The position numbers were made by a program, and so were the translations under genes. Shown here one piece after another: positions 1-9,755 of a stretch of DNA of 64,000 nt (position 1 is its first letter; each line of letters opens with the position of its first letter). The stretch lies in the NCBI GenBank assembly GCA_963582065.1, contig CAUZRQ010000012.1, positions 13,780-77,779 of the forward strand. Reading direction: 5' to 3'. Source of the DNA: UBA8437 sp963582065 (GTDB taxonomy: Bacteria > Planctomycetota > Planctomycetia > Planctomycetales > Planctomycetaceae). The notes beneath the pieces are model-generated. The model saw only the letters and a list, made by a program, of their open reading frames with translations, did not search any database and was not told the DNA's origin.

Positions 1-1
1 G

Positions 2-949
2 CGGCTGTTCATTTATGGCAGTTTCTTCGATCCAAAAAATGGTCGGCTGGTGTTGATGGGCAACGAAGGGACACTGCGAAACGACCATCCGCTCGACGGG
101 CAGACCAACTACTACCCGATCTACCGGGTCTCCCAGGATGGCGGCCGCACCTGGTTGTTCGAAGAACGTGTGATTCAATCCGGGAAAACTTACACGAAAG
201 AACATCCGTTCGAGGGAGTGCGGGTGGGCTCCAATTCCCTGACGGTGTCCAACGCGCTCACGTCCCGATCCGACGGCGCCGTGGTCGTCCCTGTACAGAT
301 CAGCCATGCCGGTCCGGATGGAAAGCTCTTTCGACCACCGGGTGCCTACACGTACCTGGATGCAGCGGTGCTGATCGGCAACTGGCGCAAGGACGGCCGG
401 CTGGAGTGGCAGCTCAGTCAGCGGTTGAACCTGCCGCCCGAAAAATCACTGAGAGGGATCTTCGAACCAACGGTTGTGGAAATGCCGGACGGACGAATGC
501 TGATGGTCTGCCGCACCAACAGCGGTCGGAAGTGGTTCAGCGTCTCCCGCAACGGAGGCCTGTCCTGGACAAAACCCGATGTCTGGCGCTACACCGACGG
601 GACGTTGTTCTTTTCACCCAGTAGTATCTCGCGACTGGTTCGCCATTCCACGGGAGCCTACTTCTGGATCGGCAACATTTCCCCGGAGCACCCGCGAGGA
701 AACGCGCCACGTTATCCCCTGGTGATCGGTCGTGTTGACCCAAAGTCACTGCGTTTGATCCGTGAAAGCGTCACGACCATCGACTCCCGCGGAACGGGCG
801 ACCCTGCAGGGCTGCAACTGTCCAATTTCTGTGTTCACGAAGATCGACAGACGCGGAACTTGATCGTGCGCGTCACCCGGTGGGACGGAAAGCCAAGTGG
901 CAAGGGCCCGGTCACCGGCAGCGTGTTCGCGTTTGCGATCAGCCTCTAA
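2..949 (+). CDS. BNR/sialidase-like secreted protein, 3' part (5' end outside window)
   Basis: The reading frame is open from the first bases of the window (RLFIYGSFF... precedes the first possible start at 50), so this is the C-terminal part of a longer gene. Two Asp-box type motifs, SQDGGRTW and SRNGGLSW, mark blades of a sialidase-type six-bladed propeller. Between them lies the run FEPTVVEMPDGRMLMVCRT, typical of BNR-repeat glycosidase-like proteins. These proteins are usually exported and act on, or bind, glycans. The signal peptide cannot be seen because the start is missing. It ends in TAA, 26 bp before a small lipoprotein gene on the same strand. The family is well supported; a true sialidase activity is not established. 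Confidence 0.8.
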   Translation, partial: RLFIYGSFFDPKNGRLVLMGNEGTLRNDHPLDGQTNYYPIYRVSQDGGRTWLFEERVIQSGKTYTKEHPFEGVRVGSNSLTVSNALTSRSDGAVVVPVQISHAGPDGKLFRPPGAYTYLDAAVLIGNWRKDGRLEWQLSQRLNLPPEKSLRGIFEPTVVEMPDGRMLMVCRTNSGRKWFSVSRNGGLSWTKPDVWRYTDGTLFFSPSSISRLVRHSTGAYFWIGNISPEHPRGNAPRYPLVIGRVDPKSLRLIRESVTTIDSRGTGDPAGLQLSNFCVHEDRQTRNLIVRVTRWDGKPSGKGPVTGSVFAFAISL

Positions 950-975
950 CGGACTGAATTGCCGGAGGAACATCG

Positions 976-1155
976 ATGAAGCTCACGAAGTTCGCCTGTG
1001 CCGCCGCGCTCCTTTTCGTCACACCGGTCGTGTTGTCCGGATGTGGCGAGATTGACGTGAAGATCGAGATCAATCCCACGGACGCCGAGGGACACGACCG
1101 CGAAAGTTCCGTGGATATTGATTTCGCGATCGAGGGTGATGCCAAGAAGCCTTAG
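976..1155 (+). CDS. Small lipoprotein (59 aa)
   Basis: A short gene starting ATG at 976, preceded by a good ribosome site (GGAGGA, about 6 nt upstream). The product opens MKLTKFACAAALLFVTPVVL and then has the lipobox LSGC at residues 21-24, so the mature lipoprotein would begin at Cys24. The remaining 36 residues are acidic (EIDVKIEINPTDAEG...), with no recognisable domain. It ends in TAG. It sits just downstream of the sialidase-like gene on the same strand and could be co-transcribed with it. Function unknown; gene reality is supported by start site, lipobox and spacing. Confidence 0.65.
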   Translation: MKLTKFACAAALLFVTPVVLSGCGEIDVKIEINPTDAEGHDRESSVDIDFAIEGDAKKP

Positions 1156-1197
1156 GCTGAATCGAGCGGGTCGGTTCAGAGTGAGCTTGACGCACGG

Positions 1198-1950
1198 CTA
1201 GTCCAGGAAAATCACGGCGCGATAGCCACCCTCACGCCACTCCCTGGCCACGAACCGAATCGTGCGGCCCTCGATATTCACCGACTCGCCAACCTCCAGA
1301 TGTGCATCGTTGACGTGAGTCGTAGACGGTGTCATGTCGACGAGTTTTCCGACCATCCCGGGCTGGTTGTCCAACCGAACCAGCAACCCGCCGGCCTCCT
1401 CTCCGTAGGCCATCTCGTCGCTGATGAGTTCCAGCCACACGGGTGTGCCCTGCTCGGTGGCTACGCGAATCGCTCCCTCTTCCCCCACGGTGTATAGACC
1501 GGGCCGCCTGGCCAACGTGGACTGGTCTTCGTCCACCCAACCGGAGAAGTACCGGTAACTGAAACCGATGTGTCCCGGAGAGAGGGTGGTACGTTTCAGC
1601 CCGTAACCCATCATCTCGTACGGGTCACCGTCCCAGTGAGTCACTTTCAGGCTCTCGACGCTGGCACTGCAGGCGTGGTTGTACCACATCAACGCGTGGC
1701 CGATTTCGTGAGCGAACGACGGGCCACGGTTGTACAGGCCCTTGTTCATGAACACGTCCGAGTGGAGTCGCTTTCCCTTGGGACGACGGCCGGTCGTTCC
1801 AATGTTGAAGGGCTTCCGGTTGGTATCCCCGGGAAGAAAATACGCGATGACATCGTAGCGACCGAGGTTGTAGGTTCCGCGAAGGGCATCGTGAACCGCA
1901 GCGGCCACGGCGTCCTGGTTTTTCCAGTAGCGGTCCGCATCGCCGGGCAA
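1198..1950 (-). pseudogene. Gametolysin-like (M6/M11-type) metalloprotease, C-terminal catalytic half, separated from its N-terminal half by an in-frame TAG
   Basis: This 250-codon frame continues directly, in the same frame, from the 1951-2412 half; the only barrier is the TAG at 1953-1951. It carries HEIGHALMWYNHA at residues 81-93, an HExxH zinc motif with a further His seven residues later. Then comes DPYEMMGYG and an aromatic SGW segment, the order seen in gametolysin/immune-inhibitor-type metalloproteases (usual motif HExGHxxGxxH). One residue appears inserted between the second and third His. The only plausible start is TTG at 1950, directly after the stop, with GGAG 8 nt upstream inside the repeat. 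A product made from there would have no signal peptide. Either a nonsense-broken gene or an unusual stop-restart pair. Confidence 0.6.
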
Positions 1951-1961
1951 CTACACCACTC

Positions 1962-2008
1962 CGGGCACCACCTCGGGCACCACCTCGGGCACCACCTCGG
2001 GCACCAGG
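1962..2008. repeat. 12-bp tandem repeat, about 3.8 copies, adjacent to the in-frame TAG
   Basis: The unit CGGGCACCACCT is repeated at 1962-1973, 1974-1985 and 1986-1997, with a partial fourth copy at 1998-2008; a degenerate copy lies at 1954-1961. On the minus strand it encodes repeated V-P-E-V. It ends 8 bp from the stop codon that interrupts the metalloprotease gene. Confidence 0.9.
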
Positions 2009-2351
2009 TTCATCAACGAATTCGACGATTCCGCGTACAGGGCGGCCGTGTCTTCCGAGACGCCCTCCAGTTTTTTGTGGGTCAATCGGGTCGGCCTCAG
2101 ACTGCTGTGGTGCACCCGGATCACCAACATGGAGAAGTCGCCAACACGAACGACCGGCTCTCTCGGCTCCTGGATTCGAGGGAAGGGCCTCTGGCGGTCG
2201 GGATTCTCCAGGATCTCAAGGACCAGGTCCAGGATTGCGTCGTCCGAGTTTGAGTCGAAGGACTCAACCAGCTCCGCCCGTTCGTAGTCGCCGCGAACAC
2301 CGCGTTCCTCGGGCCTTACGGTGGGTGACGACGCCACGGCCATCGACAACA

Positions 2352-2384
2352 CGGCAACACGGCAACACGGCAACACGGCAACAC
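2352..2384. repeat. 8-bp tandem repeat, four perfect copies, inside a signal-peptide coding region
   Basis: The unit CGGCAACA occurs four times head to tail at 2352-2383, flanked by partial copies (ACAACA before, CA after). It covers roughly codons 10-21 of the broken metalloprotease gene. Eight is not a multiple of three, so gain or loss of a unit shifts the reading frame. All three frames of the repeat itself are open. Confidence 0.9.
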
Positions 2385-2412
2385 AAACAAGTAGTTTCAA
2401 GGGCCTCATCAT

Positions 2413-2868
2413 GATCTCACGCCTCTTCAAACAGGAACGGGCTACCGCCGAATAGTCTCGTGCCTCGCTGAAGAGAGGCGACTTCGGTGAATGGCTATAT
2501 TTGCAAGTGGTGTACCAGAGTTGTCACCACCGACCGTCGGTCACCGCTGGTAATACACAAAGCAATATCAGTCAGTGCTTTACGTAAGACGCTTGACCGG
2601 AAAACAGCGACGAATGGTCATTGCGAGACCGAAATCGGACTTCGTTGACCTGACGACAAGTGTTTCATTCTGAAACACGCCCAATTGAGCGTTTCATCCC
2701 GTTTTCCTCCACCGACGGAGAGGAATGGGAGTTTCCCGATTCAGTGCCTCTTCCCCCGACCAAAGCCGGTGCGAGGGGACCGGATCCATCGATCAACGGT
2801 CGAGAGCGGCCGCGCCGATAGCCCGGATGGCCGCGTGGGTGTCGATGGGCAGCGGCCGGAGTGCGGCG
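2413..2868. other. Intergenic region with no gene recognised; contains a perfect hyphenated palindrome
   Basis: About 450 bp between the start of the broken metalloprotease and the stop of the phosphatase-like gene, both on the minus strand. It should hold the promoter of the metalloprotease. No convincing ORF, tRNA or rho-independent terminator is seen. The notable element is the inverted repeat at 2660-2678, annotated separately. Confidence 0.5.
2660..2678. promoter_or_regulatory. Inverted repeat GTGTTTCA-TTC-TGAAACAC (possible operator or small hairpin)
   Basis: Two perfect 8-bp arms separated by 3 bp, with a further half-site-like GCGTTTCAT about 12 bp downstream (2690-2698). It lies in the intergenic region between two minus-strand genes. 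The symmetry suits a dimeric regulator site, but a hairpin is also possible. No T tract follows, so a terminator is unlikely. No regulator was identified. Confidence 0.35.
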
Positions 2869-4344
2869 TCACTTCGAAATACGGAATTCGTCGATCAGGT
2901 TGCCGTTGAGATCGACTTGCCGAAGAGCCAGGTGGTCGTCGTTGATCCGCAGGTCGGTGAACTGGTTGACGCTGGCGTTGTACTTGACCGTGAACGGCTG
3001 CCAGGTCTTCGGATTGTCGGTCTGCTCCGGACTGTGCAGGCCGGCGTTGCCACCCCCACCGGTCGTGATGTAGAGGATGCCGTCGGGCTTTGTCTTTGTC
3101 TTGCCGTCGAAGGTCCTGTCGAGTTCAAACTTGCCGGGGATCTCGTACCCCGCGGCACGAACCGGACCGTCCAGCTTGTTGGTCGGCGTAAACCGCAGCG
3201 GGTAGGTGACCTGGTACGAGTGTGCGTAGCCACAGAAGACGATATCCACGCCGGTATCCTGCAGAATGTCCACGATCACCCGCATCTTCTGCGTGTGCGG
3301 GTAGGCCGTGGACGAGTTGAACGGCGGCAGGTACGAACTGACGAACTTCCAGGTCGCATCGGTCGATTCCAGGTCCTTGCGCAACCACTTGCGGAGCATC
3401 GGGTCATTCCAGTTGATGTGCGGGTTCCAGGTGTCGAGCACGGTCCAGTGCGAGTCGCCATAGTCGAACGAGTAGTTGGCCATCCGCGGGTAGCGATCTC
3501 CTGTTGCGGCAAACGCGGCGGCTCGCCGCTTCTGGTTGTTGCCAAGCGGGAAGGCATTGGCACTACCCTCGTCCCCGACTGGACCGTTCAGCGGAAACGA
3601 CCAGTACATGTAGAAGGCGAATCCATCCGCGTAGTCATCCAGCGTCGCGCCGGTATCGTGTTGACCGAGTCCCCCGAGAAACGGAACGGATCGCAGCAGC
3701 GGCGCGCCCGATTCGGGAGCAGCGGTGTCCGGACTGTATGCCGGCCAAAACGACGACCGGTACTCCGAGATTCGGCCGTTGCTGTAGACCAGGTCACCGG
3801 GAATCAGAACGAAATCCGGATCGATTCGCGCCGCCTGAAACGCGACCCGCTTCTGTTGCGGACTGCCTGTTCCGCAGTCCCCCATCACGACACAGCGGAC
3901 CGACTGCGACCTGCTCTTGCGGGCTCGCCCGGTGGACGCGAACACGGTGTTGCCGTTGCGTCGCACGCGGTATTCGAACTCGCCACCCGGAGCGAGGCCC
4001 GTCAACGTCGCGCGAAACACCGAATGCGGTGCAATCCCGCTGACAGCAACCGAAGCGATCTTCGGGGCACCCGCCTCGATCCACTTTCGTTTCCGCCCGG
4101 TGCGGAACTCGACAACCCACTTGCCCTCGTCATTCCCGGTTTGCCACGAGACGACCATCTGCTCGGCCTTGAGAAGCCGCGGTGCATCGCCGAGCTGCAG
4201 GTACGGCTTGACCACGAACAGATCCTCCGGCTTCTCACCGTCCGCCTGTGACAGCGGCGCCAGTGCCAGCACTCCCGCACCTGCCCGCAGGACATCACGC
4301 CGGCTCAACTCCGACTGCGACTCGATCGTTTCAGGGCCGGACAT
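2869..4344 (-). CDS. Tat-exported purple-acid-phosphatase-like metallophosphoesterase with altered metal-ligand motifs
   Basis: The start at 4344 (MSGPETIES...) has AGGAG 10 nt upstream; the frame could extend to 4389. A Tat-type signal, SRRDVLRAGAGVLAL, lies at residues 14-28. A fibronectin-III-like N-terminal domain (about 40-145) is followed by a calcineurin-like phosphoesterase domain, the arrangement of purple acid phosphatases. Motifs I (GDCG, 155-158) and II (GDLVY, 183-187) are intact. The usual GNH[DE] reads GQHD (227-230). The usual His motif near RPPY reads SSYLPPF (336-342). The usual GHxHxYER reads GYAHSYQ (372-378). Family membership is clear, but the loss of several metal ligands makes normal phosphatase activity doubtful; it may be a binding protein or a decaying gene. 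Confidence 0.75.
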   Translation of the reverse strand: MSGPETIESQSELSRRDVLRAGAGVLALAPLSQADGEKPEDLFVVKPYLQLGDAPRLLKAEQMVVSWQTGNDEGKWVVEFRTGRKRKWIEAGAPKIASVAVSGIAPHSVFRATLTGLAPGGEFEYRVRRNGNTVFASTGRARKSRSQSVRCVVMGDCGTGSPQQKRVAFQAARIDPDFVLIPGDLVYSNGRISEYRSSFWPAYSPDTAAPESGAPLLRSVPFLGGLGQHDTGATLDDYADGFAFYMYWSFPLNGPVGDEGSANAFPLGNNQKRRAAAFAATGDRYPRMANYSFDYGDSHWTVLDTWNPHINWNDPMLRKWLRKDLESTDATWKFVSSYLPPFNSSTAYPHTQKMRVIVDILQDTGVDIVFCGYAHSYQVTYPLRFTPTNKLDGPVRAAGYEIPGKFELDRTFDGKTKTKPDGILYITTGGGGNAGLHSPEQTDNPKTWQPFTVKYNASVNQFTDLRINDDHLALRQVDLNGNLIDEFRISK

Positions 4345-4650
4345 TGGGCAGACTCCTGGAGTGGTTCTGGTTGGCTTCGTGTTGATCAATCAGAAGGTCA
4401 CAGAGTATTCCAGGCGGCCCCGTCTGTCGCCGGAGACTCTCCCCCCCAGGATCGTGTTTCCACAATATGCCCGGATCATCTCCAAGGTTCAAACACCTGG
4501 CTCCGAGACCGCACCTCGTCAATGGCCCTCGGCGGAGGTCATCCGCTGCAGCCTCAAGCCTGACGCCGGGGTTTGGATCCGGCGGGTTGAACGCAGGGGC
4601 GAGCTGTGGGACATTCGGAATTTGCGAAGAACGGTGACTGGAGACACGCG
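4345..4650. other. Divergent intergenic region, no gene recognised
   Basis: About 300 bp between the divergent phosphatase-like gene (minus) and a small membrane protein gene (plus). It probably holds both promoters, but no convincing -35/-10 pair, operator or structured RNA was recognised by eye. Confidence 0.4.
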
Positions 4651-4932
4651 ATGGGAACACAGGGGGCGATCATCTTCATTGGCGTGGCGGTTGCCCTCGC
4701 CGTGACGGCGTGGGGAGCATTCAGGTCACGACGGTCGATTGCGATTGCCGTTGTGGCTTTGCTTGTGACCGTGCTGGCTGCGGGATGTGGCTGGTACGCC
4801 TTTGCCGAGAGCCGGTCGCTGCCCTGGACAATCGGATACGGCGTTGTTGCCCTGTTGTCACTAGGTGTGGGAATCAGACACCTTCGCAGCGAGGGAGACC
4901 GGGGGGGGCGAGATTCGAACCGGGCCGGTTGA
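4651..4932 (+). CDS. Small three-helix membrane protein (93 aa), hypothetical
   Basis: ATG at 4651 with GGAG about 9 nt upstream is preferred over 4606. The product begins MGTQGAIIFIGVAVALAVTAW. It has three hydrophobic segments at about residues 4-21, 29-48 and 58-76, with a short loop rich in Arg and Ser between the first two and a polar, Gly/Arg-rich tail. No family was recognised. It stands alone between divergent and unrelated genes. The composition and start site support a real gene; no function is proposed. Confidence 0.5.
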   Translation: MGTQGAIIFIGVAVALAVTAWGAFRSRRSIAIAVVALLVTVLAAGCGWYAFAESRSLPWTIGYGVVALLSLGVGIRHLRSEGDRGGRDSNRAG

Positions 4933-5168
4933 ACGGACTGGACGGAATCGTGATACACAACGTCTATTGCACAGCCGACGTCCAGCGGGCATGTCCCCGG
5001 CGTTTCACGGCAGCACCTTCGCCTGTCGGCTACAGTATCAATGCGATCGGTGACCTGTCTCCATTTCTTCGGGCGATACGGGGCAGACGGGCACCGTGCT
5101 CACACGATTGAATCCGCGGCATCACGGCCACGGCATTCAGGAAACGCGCCCCGGACAGGACACGCAAC

Positions 5169-6101
5169 ATGGGTTCACGCAAGGTCATCATCACCTGTGC
5201 CGTTACCGGTTCGATCCACACCCCGAGCATGTCACCACACCTGCCGGTGACACCCGAGGAGATTGGTGAAAACGCGGTGGCCGCTGCCAACGCGGGCGCC
5301 AGCATTCTTCACCTGCACGCCCGGGACCCCGACGACGGTCGGCCCACCCCCGATCCAGACGTGTTTCGCCGGTTTCTGCCGAAAATCAAGGCCGAGACCG
5401 ATGCGGTCATCAACGTGACAACCGGCGGTGGCCACAACATGACGATCGACGAGAGACTGGAGGGGCCGCTCTCACTGCAACCGGAAATGAGTTCGCTGAA
5501 CATGGGCTCGATGAACTTCGGCCTGTTCCCGGCTCTCGATCGATTCCAGGAGTGGCAGCACGACTGGGAACCGGCCTACCTGGAGGCCACCCGAGGGGGC
5601 ATCTTCCGCAACACGTTCAGTGATATCGAGGCGATCCTGGAACGCCTCGGCAAGGGGTGTGGGACCCGTTTCGAGTACGAGTGTTACGATGTCGGGCACC
5701 TCTACAACCTGGCACACGTCGTCGATCGCGGCTTGGCCGAGCCCCCGTTTTTCGTGCAGACGATCTTCGGGGTTCTCGGTGGAATCGGCGCTGATCTCGA
5801 CAACCTGGATCACATGCGGCGCATCGCCGACAAGCTCTTTGGTTCCGATTACCACTGGTCGATCCTCGCCGCAGGCCGGCACCAGACCAATTTCGTGACC
5901 ACCGGCGCCATCCGGGGCGGAAATGTCCGCGTCGGATTGGAGGACAACCTCTACCTCTCCCGCGGAGTCCTGGCCGAAAACAACGCCGTGCAGGTCACCA
6001 AGATCCGCAACATCCTGGAAGAACTGTCGCTGGAAATCGCAACGCCAACCGAAACAAGAGACATGCTCGCACTGAAGGGACCCGACCAGGTCCAGTTTTG
6101 A
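5169..6101 (+). CDS. BKACE family protein (DUF849, beta-keto acid cleavage enzyme)
   Basis: 310 aa, the usual size for the family whose founding member is 3-keto-5-aminohexanoate cleavage enzyme of lysine fermentation. Family members condense a beta-keto acid with acetyl-CoA to give acetoacetate and a new CoA ester, using a zinc ion. The opening KVIITCAVTGS, the zinc-ligand motif HLHARD (His48, His50), TTGGG and the late RVGLEDNLYL segment with its conserved Glu all match. The start ATG has AGGA at about -12. There are no co-directional lysine-fermentation genes beside it, so the substrate cannot be given. It is a cytoplasmic enzyme without signal peptide, in contrast to its exported neighbours. 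Confidence 0.85.
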   Translation: MGSRKVIITCAVTGSIHTPSMSPHLPVTPEEIGENAVAAANAGASILHLHARDPDDGRPTPDPDVFRRFLPKIKAETDAVINVTTGGGHNMTIDERLEGPLSLQPEMSSLNMGSMNFGLFPALDRFQEWQHDWEPAYLEATRGGIFRNTFSDIEAILERLGKGCGTRFEYECYDVGHLYNLAHVVDRGLAEPPFFVQTIFGVLGGIGADLDNLDHMRRIADKLFGSDYHWSILAAGRHQTNFVTTGAIRGGNVRVGLEDNLYLSRGVLAENNAVQVTKIRNILEELSLEIATPTETRDMLALKGPDQVQF

Positions 6102-6132
6102 GTCTCGTCTCTCCGATTTCCGCCGGAACGGC

Positions 6133-7356
6133 TCACCGCTTGAGTTCGAAAGCGCCCAGGTCTGGCGCGGTGCCGGAAAACGACTTTCGCGAGATCTTCA
6201 GCAGGACCAAGTCTCCTCGTTTGTAGAGATTCGTCCCGGCATCGACACAGGGGCTGTCTTTCCTCGGTCGAAAATCGCTGCCGAGCCTGGGGTCCTTGGC
6301 GATCGTCGTGTTCTTCACGACATGACTTCCCTCGTTGTCGCGGTTGTTGCCCCACAGCAGGTTGAACGCCAGCACGGAATTGCCGTCGACCCGTTTCAGG
6401 GCCGTCTTCCGGGTGCCGACGATCACGTTGTTGAATGCCAACAAAGAATCCCCGCCGGTGATGCCGTAGTGGTTGTCGACCAGCGTGTTGTTGATGACCT
6501 CGATTCGCTCAGGGATGTCGGCGGCTTCGTAGTTCTCCGCCGTGTTCCCGTTCGCCATGCACCCCAGCGCCGCCATTTTCGACCTGGCAATGACGTTCTG
6601 CTCGATGCGGATGATCCGGCTGGACCTGTCGGGATAGTCGATGATCTGGATACCGTCTTCGCCGCTGCCGATGATCCGGTTGCGGCGGATCAGGATGTTG
6701 AGCATCTTGCCGCTGTACTTGTGCAGACGGATCTCGATGCCGTCATCCCGATTGTCGCGCATCACGTTGTCTTCGATAACCACTGCGGTCGCTCCGTCCA
6801 GATCGACGGCGTCGTCGCGGTTCTTCTCGAAGACATTTGCCCGGCAGATGCCACCACCCCCCTCGTAGTCGATGGCGTCGCTGTTGTTGATGAACCGATT
6901 GTTCGAGATCTCGATCCTCGCGAAACAGATGATCCCGTCGCCGCCGTTCTGGATGGTGAAGCCGATGATTCGGGTCCCGGCTCGCACGTCCCGTGCCACG
7001 TTGATCACCGCGCTGGCACGAGTCGTTTTTCCGTCCCGCGAGATCACGCCGTCAAGCACCGTTTGTTGAATGTCCTTCCGATCGCGGCTGGTCAGGAACC
7101 GTGAGGCCAACGTGATCTGCTTGCCTTGCAGACGAAGCTCTTCATGGTAGACGCCGGGAGCGACCAGGACGGTGTCTCCGTTGCGGGCACTGTCGATCGC
7201 CTTCTGGATCCGTGCTTGGTCTCGAGGAACGTGGATGGTCCGTGCCCGACGCTCGTCCCCCCGGTCGTTGACGAGTTCTTCGGCCGCCACAATCGGATTC
7301 AGCGCTCCGGCAAGCAGCCAGAACACGAACAGGATCGTCGTGGTCGGAATTCTCAT
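6133..7356 (-). CDS. Secreted right-handed parallel beta-helix protein
   Basis: The start at 7356 (MRIPTTTILFVFWLLAGALN) has GGAG 10 nt upstream and gives a clear signal peptide ending near VAAEE. The body opens with IQKAIDSARNGDTVLVAPGVY, the hallmark first turn of pectate-lyase-type and NosD-like beta-helix proteins. Repeating N-rich coils follow (IEISNNRFINNSDAI, VIEDNVMRDNRDDGIEI, IEVINNTLVDNHYGI). A C-terminal segment with DPRLGSDFRPRKDSPCVDAG resembles the capping end of planctomycete beta-helix proteins. These are usually periplasmic or extracellular polysaccharide-binding or -cleaving proteins. It converges on the BKACE gene with 31 bp between stops. No catalytic residues were assigned. 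Confidence 0.8.
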   Translation of the reverse strand: MRIPTTTILFVFWLLAGALNPIVAAEELVNDRGDERRARTIHVPRDQARIQKAIDSARNGDTVLVAPGVYHEELRLQGKQITLASRFLTSRDRKDIQQTVLDGVISRDGKTTRASAVINVARDVRAGTRIIGFTIQNGGDGIICFARIEISNNRFINNSDAIDYEGGGGICRANVFEKNRDDAVDLDGATAVVIEDNVMRDNRDDGIEIRLHKYSGKMLNILIRRNRIIGSGEDGIQIIDYPDRSSRIIRIEQNVIARSKMAALGCMANGNTAENYEAADIPERIEVINNTLVDNHYGITGGDSLLAFNNVIVGTRKTALKRVDGNSVLAFNLLWGNNRDNEGSHVVKNTTIAKDPRLGSDFRPRKDSPCVDAGTNLYKRGDLVLLKISRKSFSGTAPDLGAFELKR

Positions 7357-7416
7357 GATCGGGCCGCTCCGCAAGTTCAGGTAGTTGGCCCTTCGAATCC
7401 GCCGGGCAGTCCTCTC

Positions 7417-9303
<1,887 letters not shown>

Positions 9304-9375
9304 GGGCGTGTTCCCGATTCTCTGGAGGATGACATCCCGCTTTCCGGGCCATAGGTTAGCCGAGAGAGACCAACG

Positions 9376-9744
9376 GTGACCACCGGGTGGCCAAAGAGCG
9401 GGCCGAGAACCTCCACCCGGTCCAACGTCGTTGTCCCCTTCACCACGCCGAGTGCCGTCGAGACATGGCAATCCGGACCCGATGCGGAGAGACTGTCGGC
9501 GATCCTCGAACCGACACCCGGTCCGGCCAACCAGTGGAGACCGACCATCGAACATCCCGGCGACCTGGAAGAGTCTGATTTCGCCGAAGAGATGGAGGAT
9601 CGGTATCCGGACCTGGATCCCGAAGAGGCCGAGTACGTGGATTACATGATGGCCACCGGCCAGGAACCGTTCGGTGGCGGGAGCGGCTGCCTGTTGATGC
9701 TGATCGTGCTGATCACCATCAACTGGCTGTTCCTGGGCCAGTAG
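9376..9744 (+). CDS. Small acidic tail-anchored protein (up to 122 aa), hypothetical
   Basis: A frame open from GTG at 9376 to TAG at 9744. The N-terminal third has biased, proline-rich composition and may not be translated; the true start is unclear. The convincing part is the C-terminal half. It has an acidic stretch (EESDFAEEMEDRYPDLDPEE) leading to GGGSGCLLMLIVLITINWLF at the very end, which looks like a C-terminal membrane anchor. It lies between two minus-strand genes. No family recognised. Confidence 0.4.
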   Translation: MTTGWPKSGPRTSTRSNVVVPFTTPSAVETWQSGPDAERLSAILEPTPGPANQWRPTIEHPGDLEESDFAEEMEDRYPDLDPEEAEYVDYMMATGQEPFGGGSGCLLMLIVLITINWLFLGQ

Positions 9745-9755
9745 CCGCCGGGGCC

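Larger units (their letters stand above)
1951..2412 (-). pseudogene. N-terminal half (signal peptide and pro-region) of the interrupted metalloprotease
   Basis: ATG at 2412 is preceded by GAGG about 10 nt upstream; the longer frame could start at 2430. The product opens MMRPLKLLVCVAVLPCCRVA, a signal peptide whose hydrophobic core is encoded by four copies of an 8-bp repeat (2352-2383). The rest is a charged region with no known fold, ending in VPEVVPEVVPEVVPGVV encoded by a 12-bp repeat (1962-2008). The frame then meets TAG at 1953-1951. The catalytic HExxH half follows in the same frame. The signal peptide here and the catalytic domain there imply one original secreted protease of about 400 aa. 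Confidence 0.55.

Noticed and set aside
2725..4251. A 508-codon plus-strand frame antisense to the phosphatase-like gene
   Set aside because: No recognisable family and biased composition; the minus-strand frame has a Tat signal and phosphoesterase motifs.
4912..4921. GATTCGAACC, resembling a tRNA T-loop on the minus strand
   Set aside because: The flanking bases cannot form the T-stem, and no anticodon or acceptor arms are found nearby.
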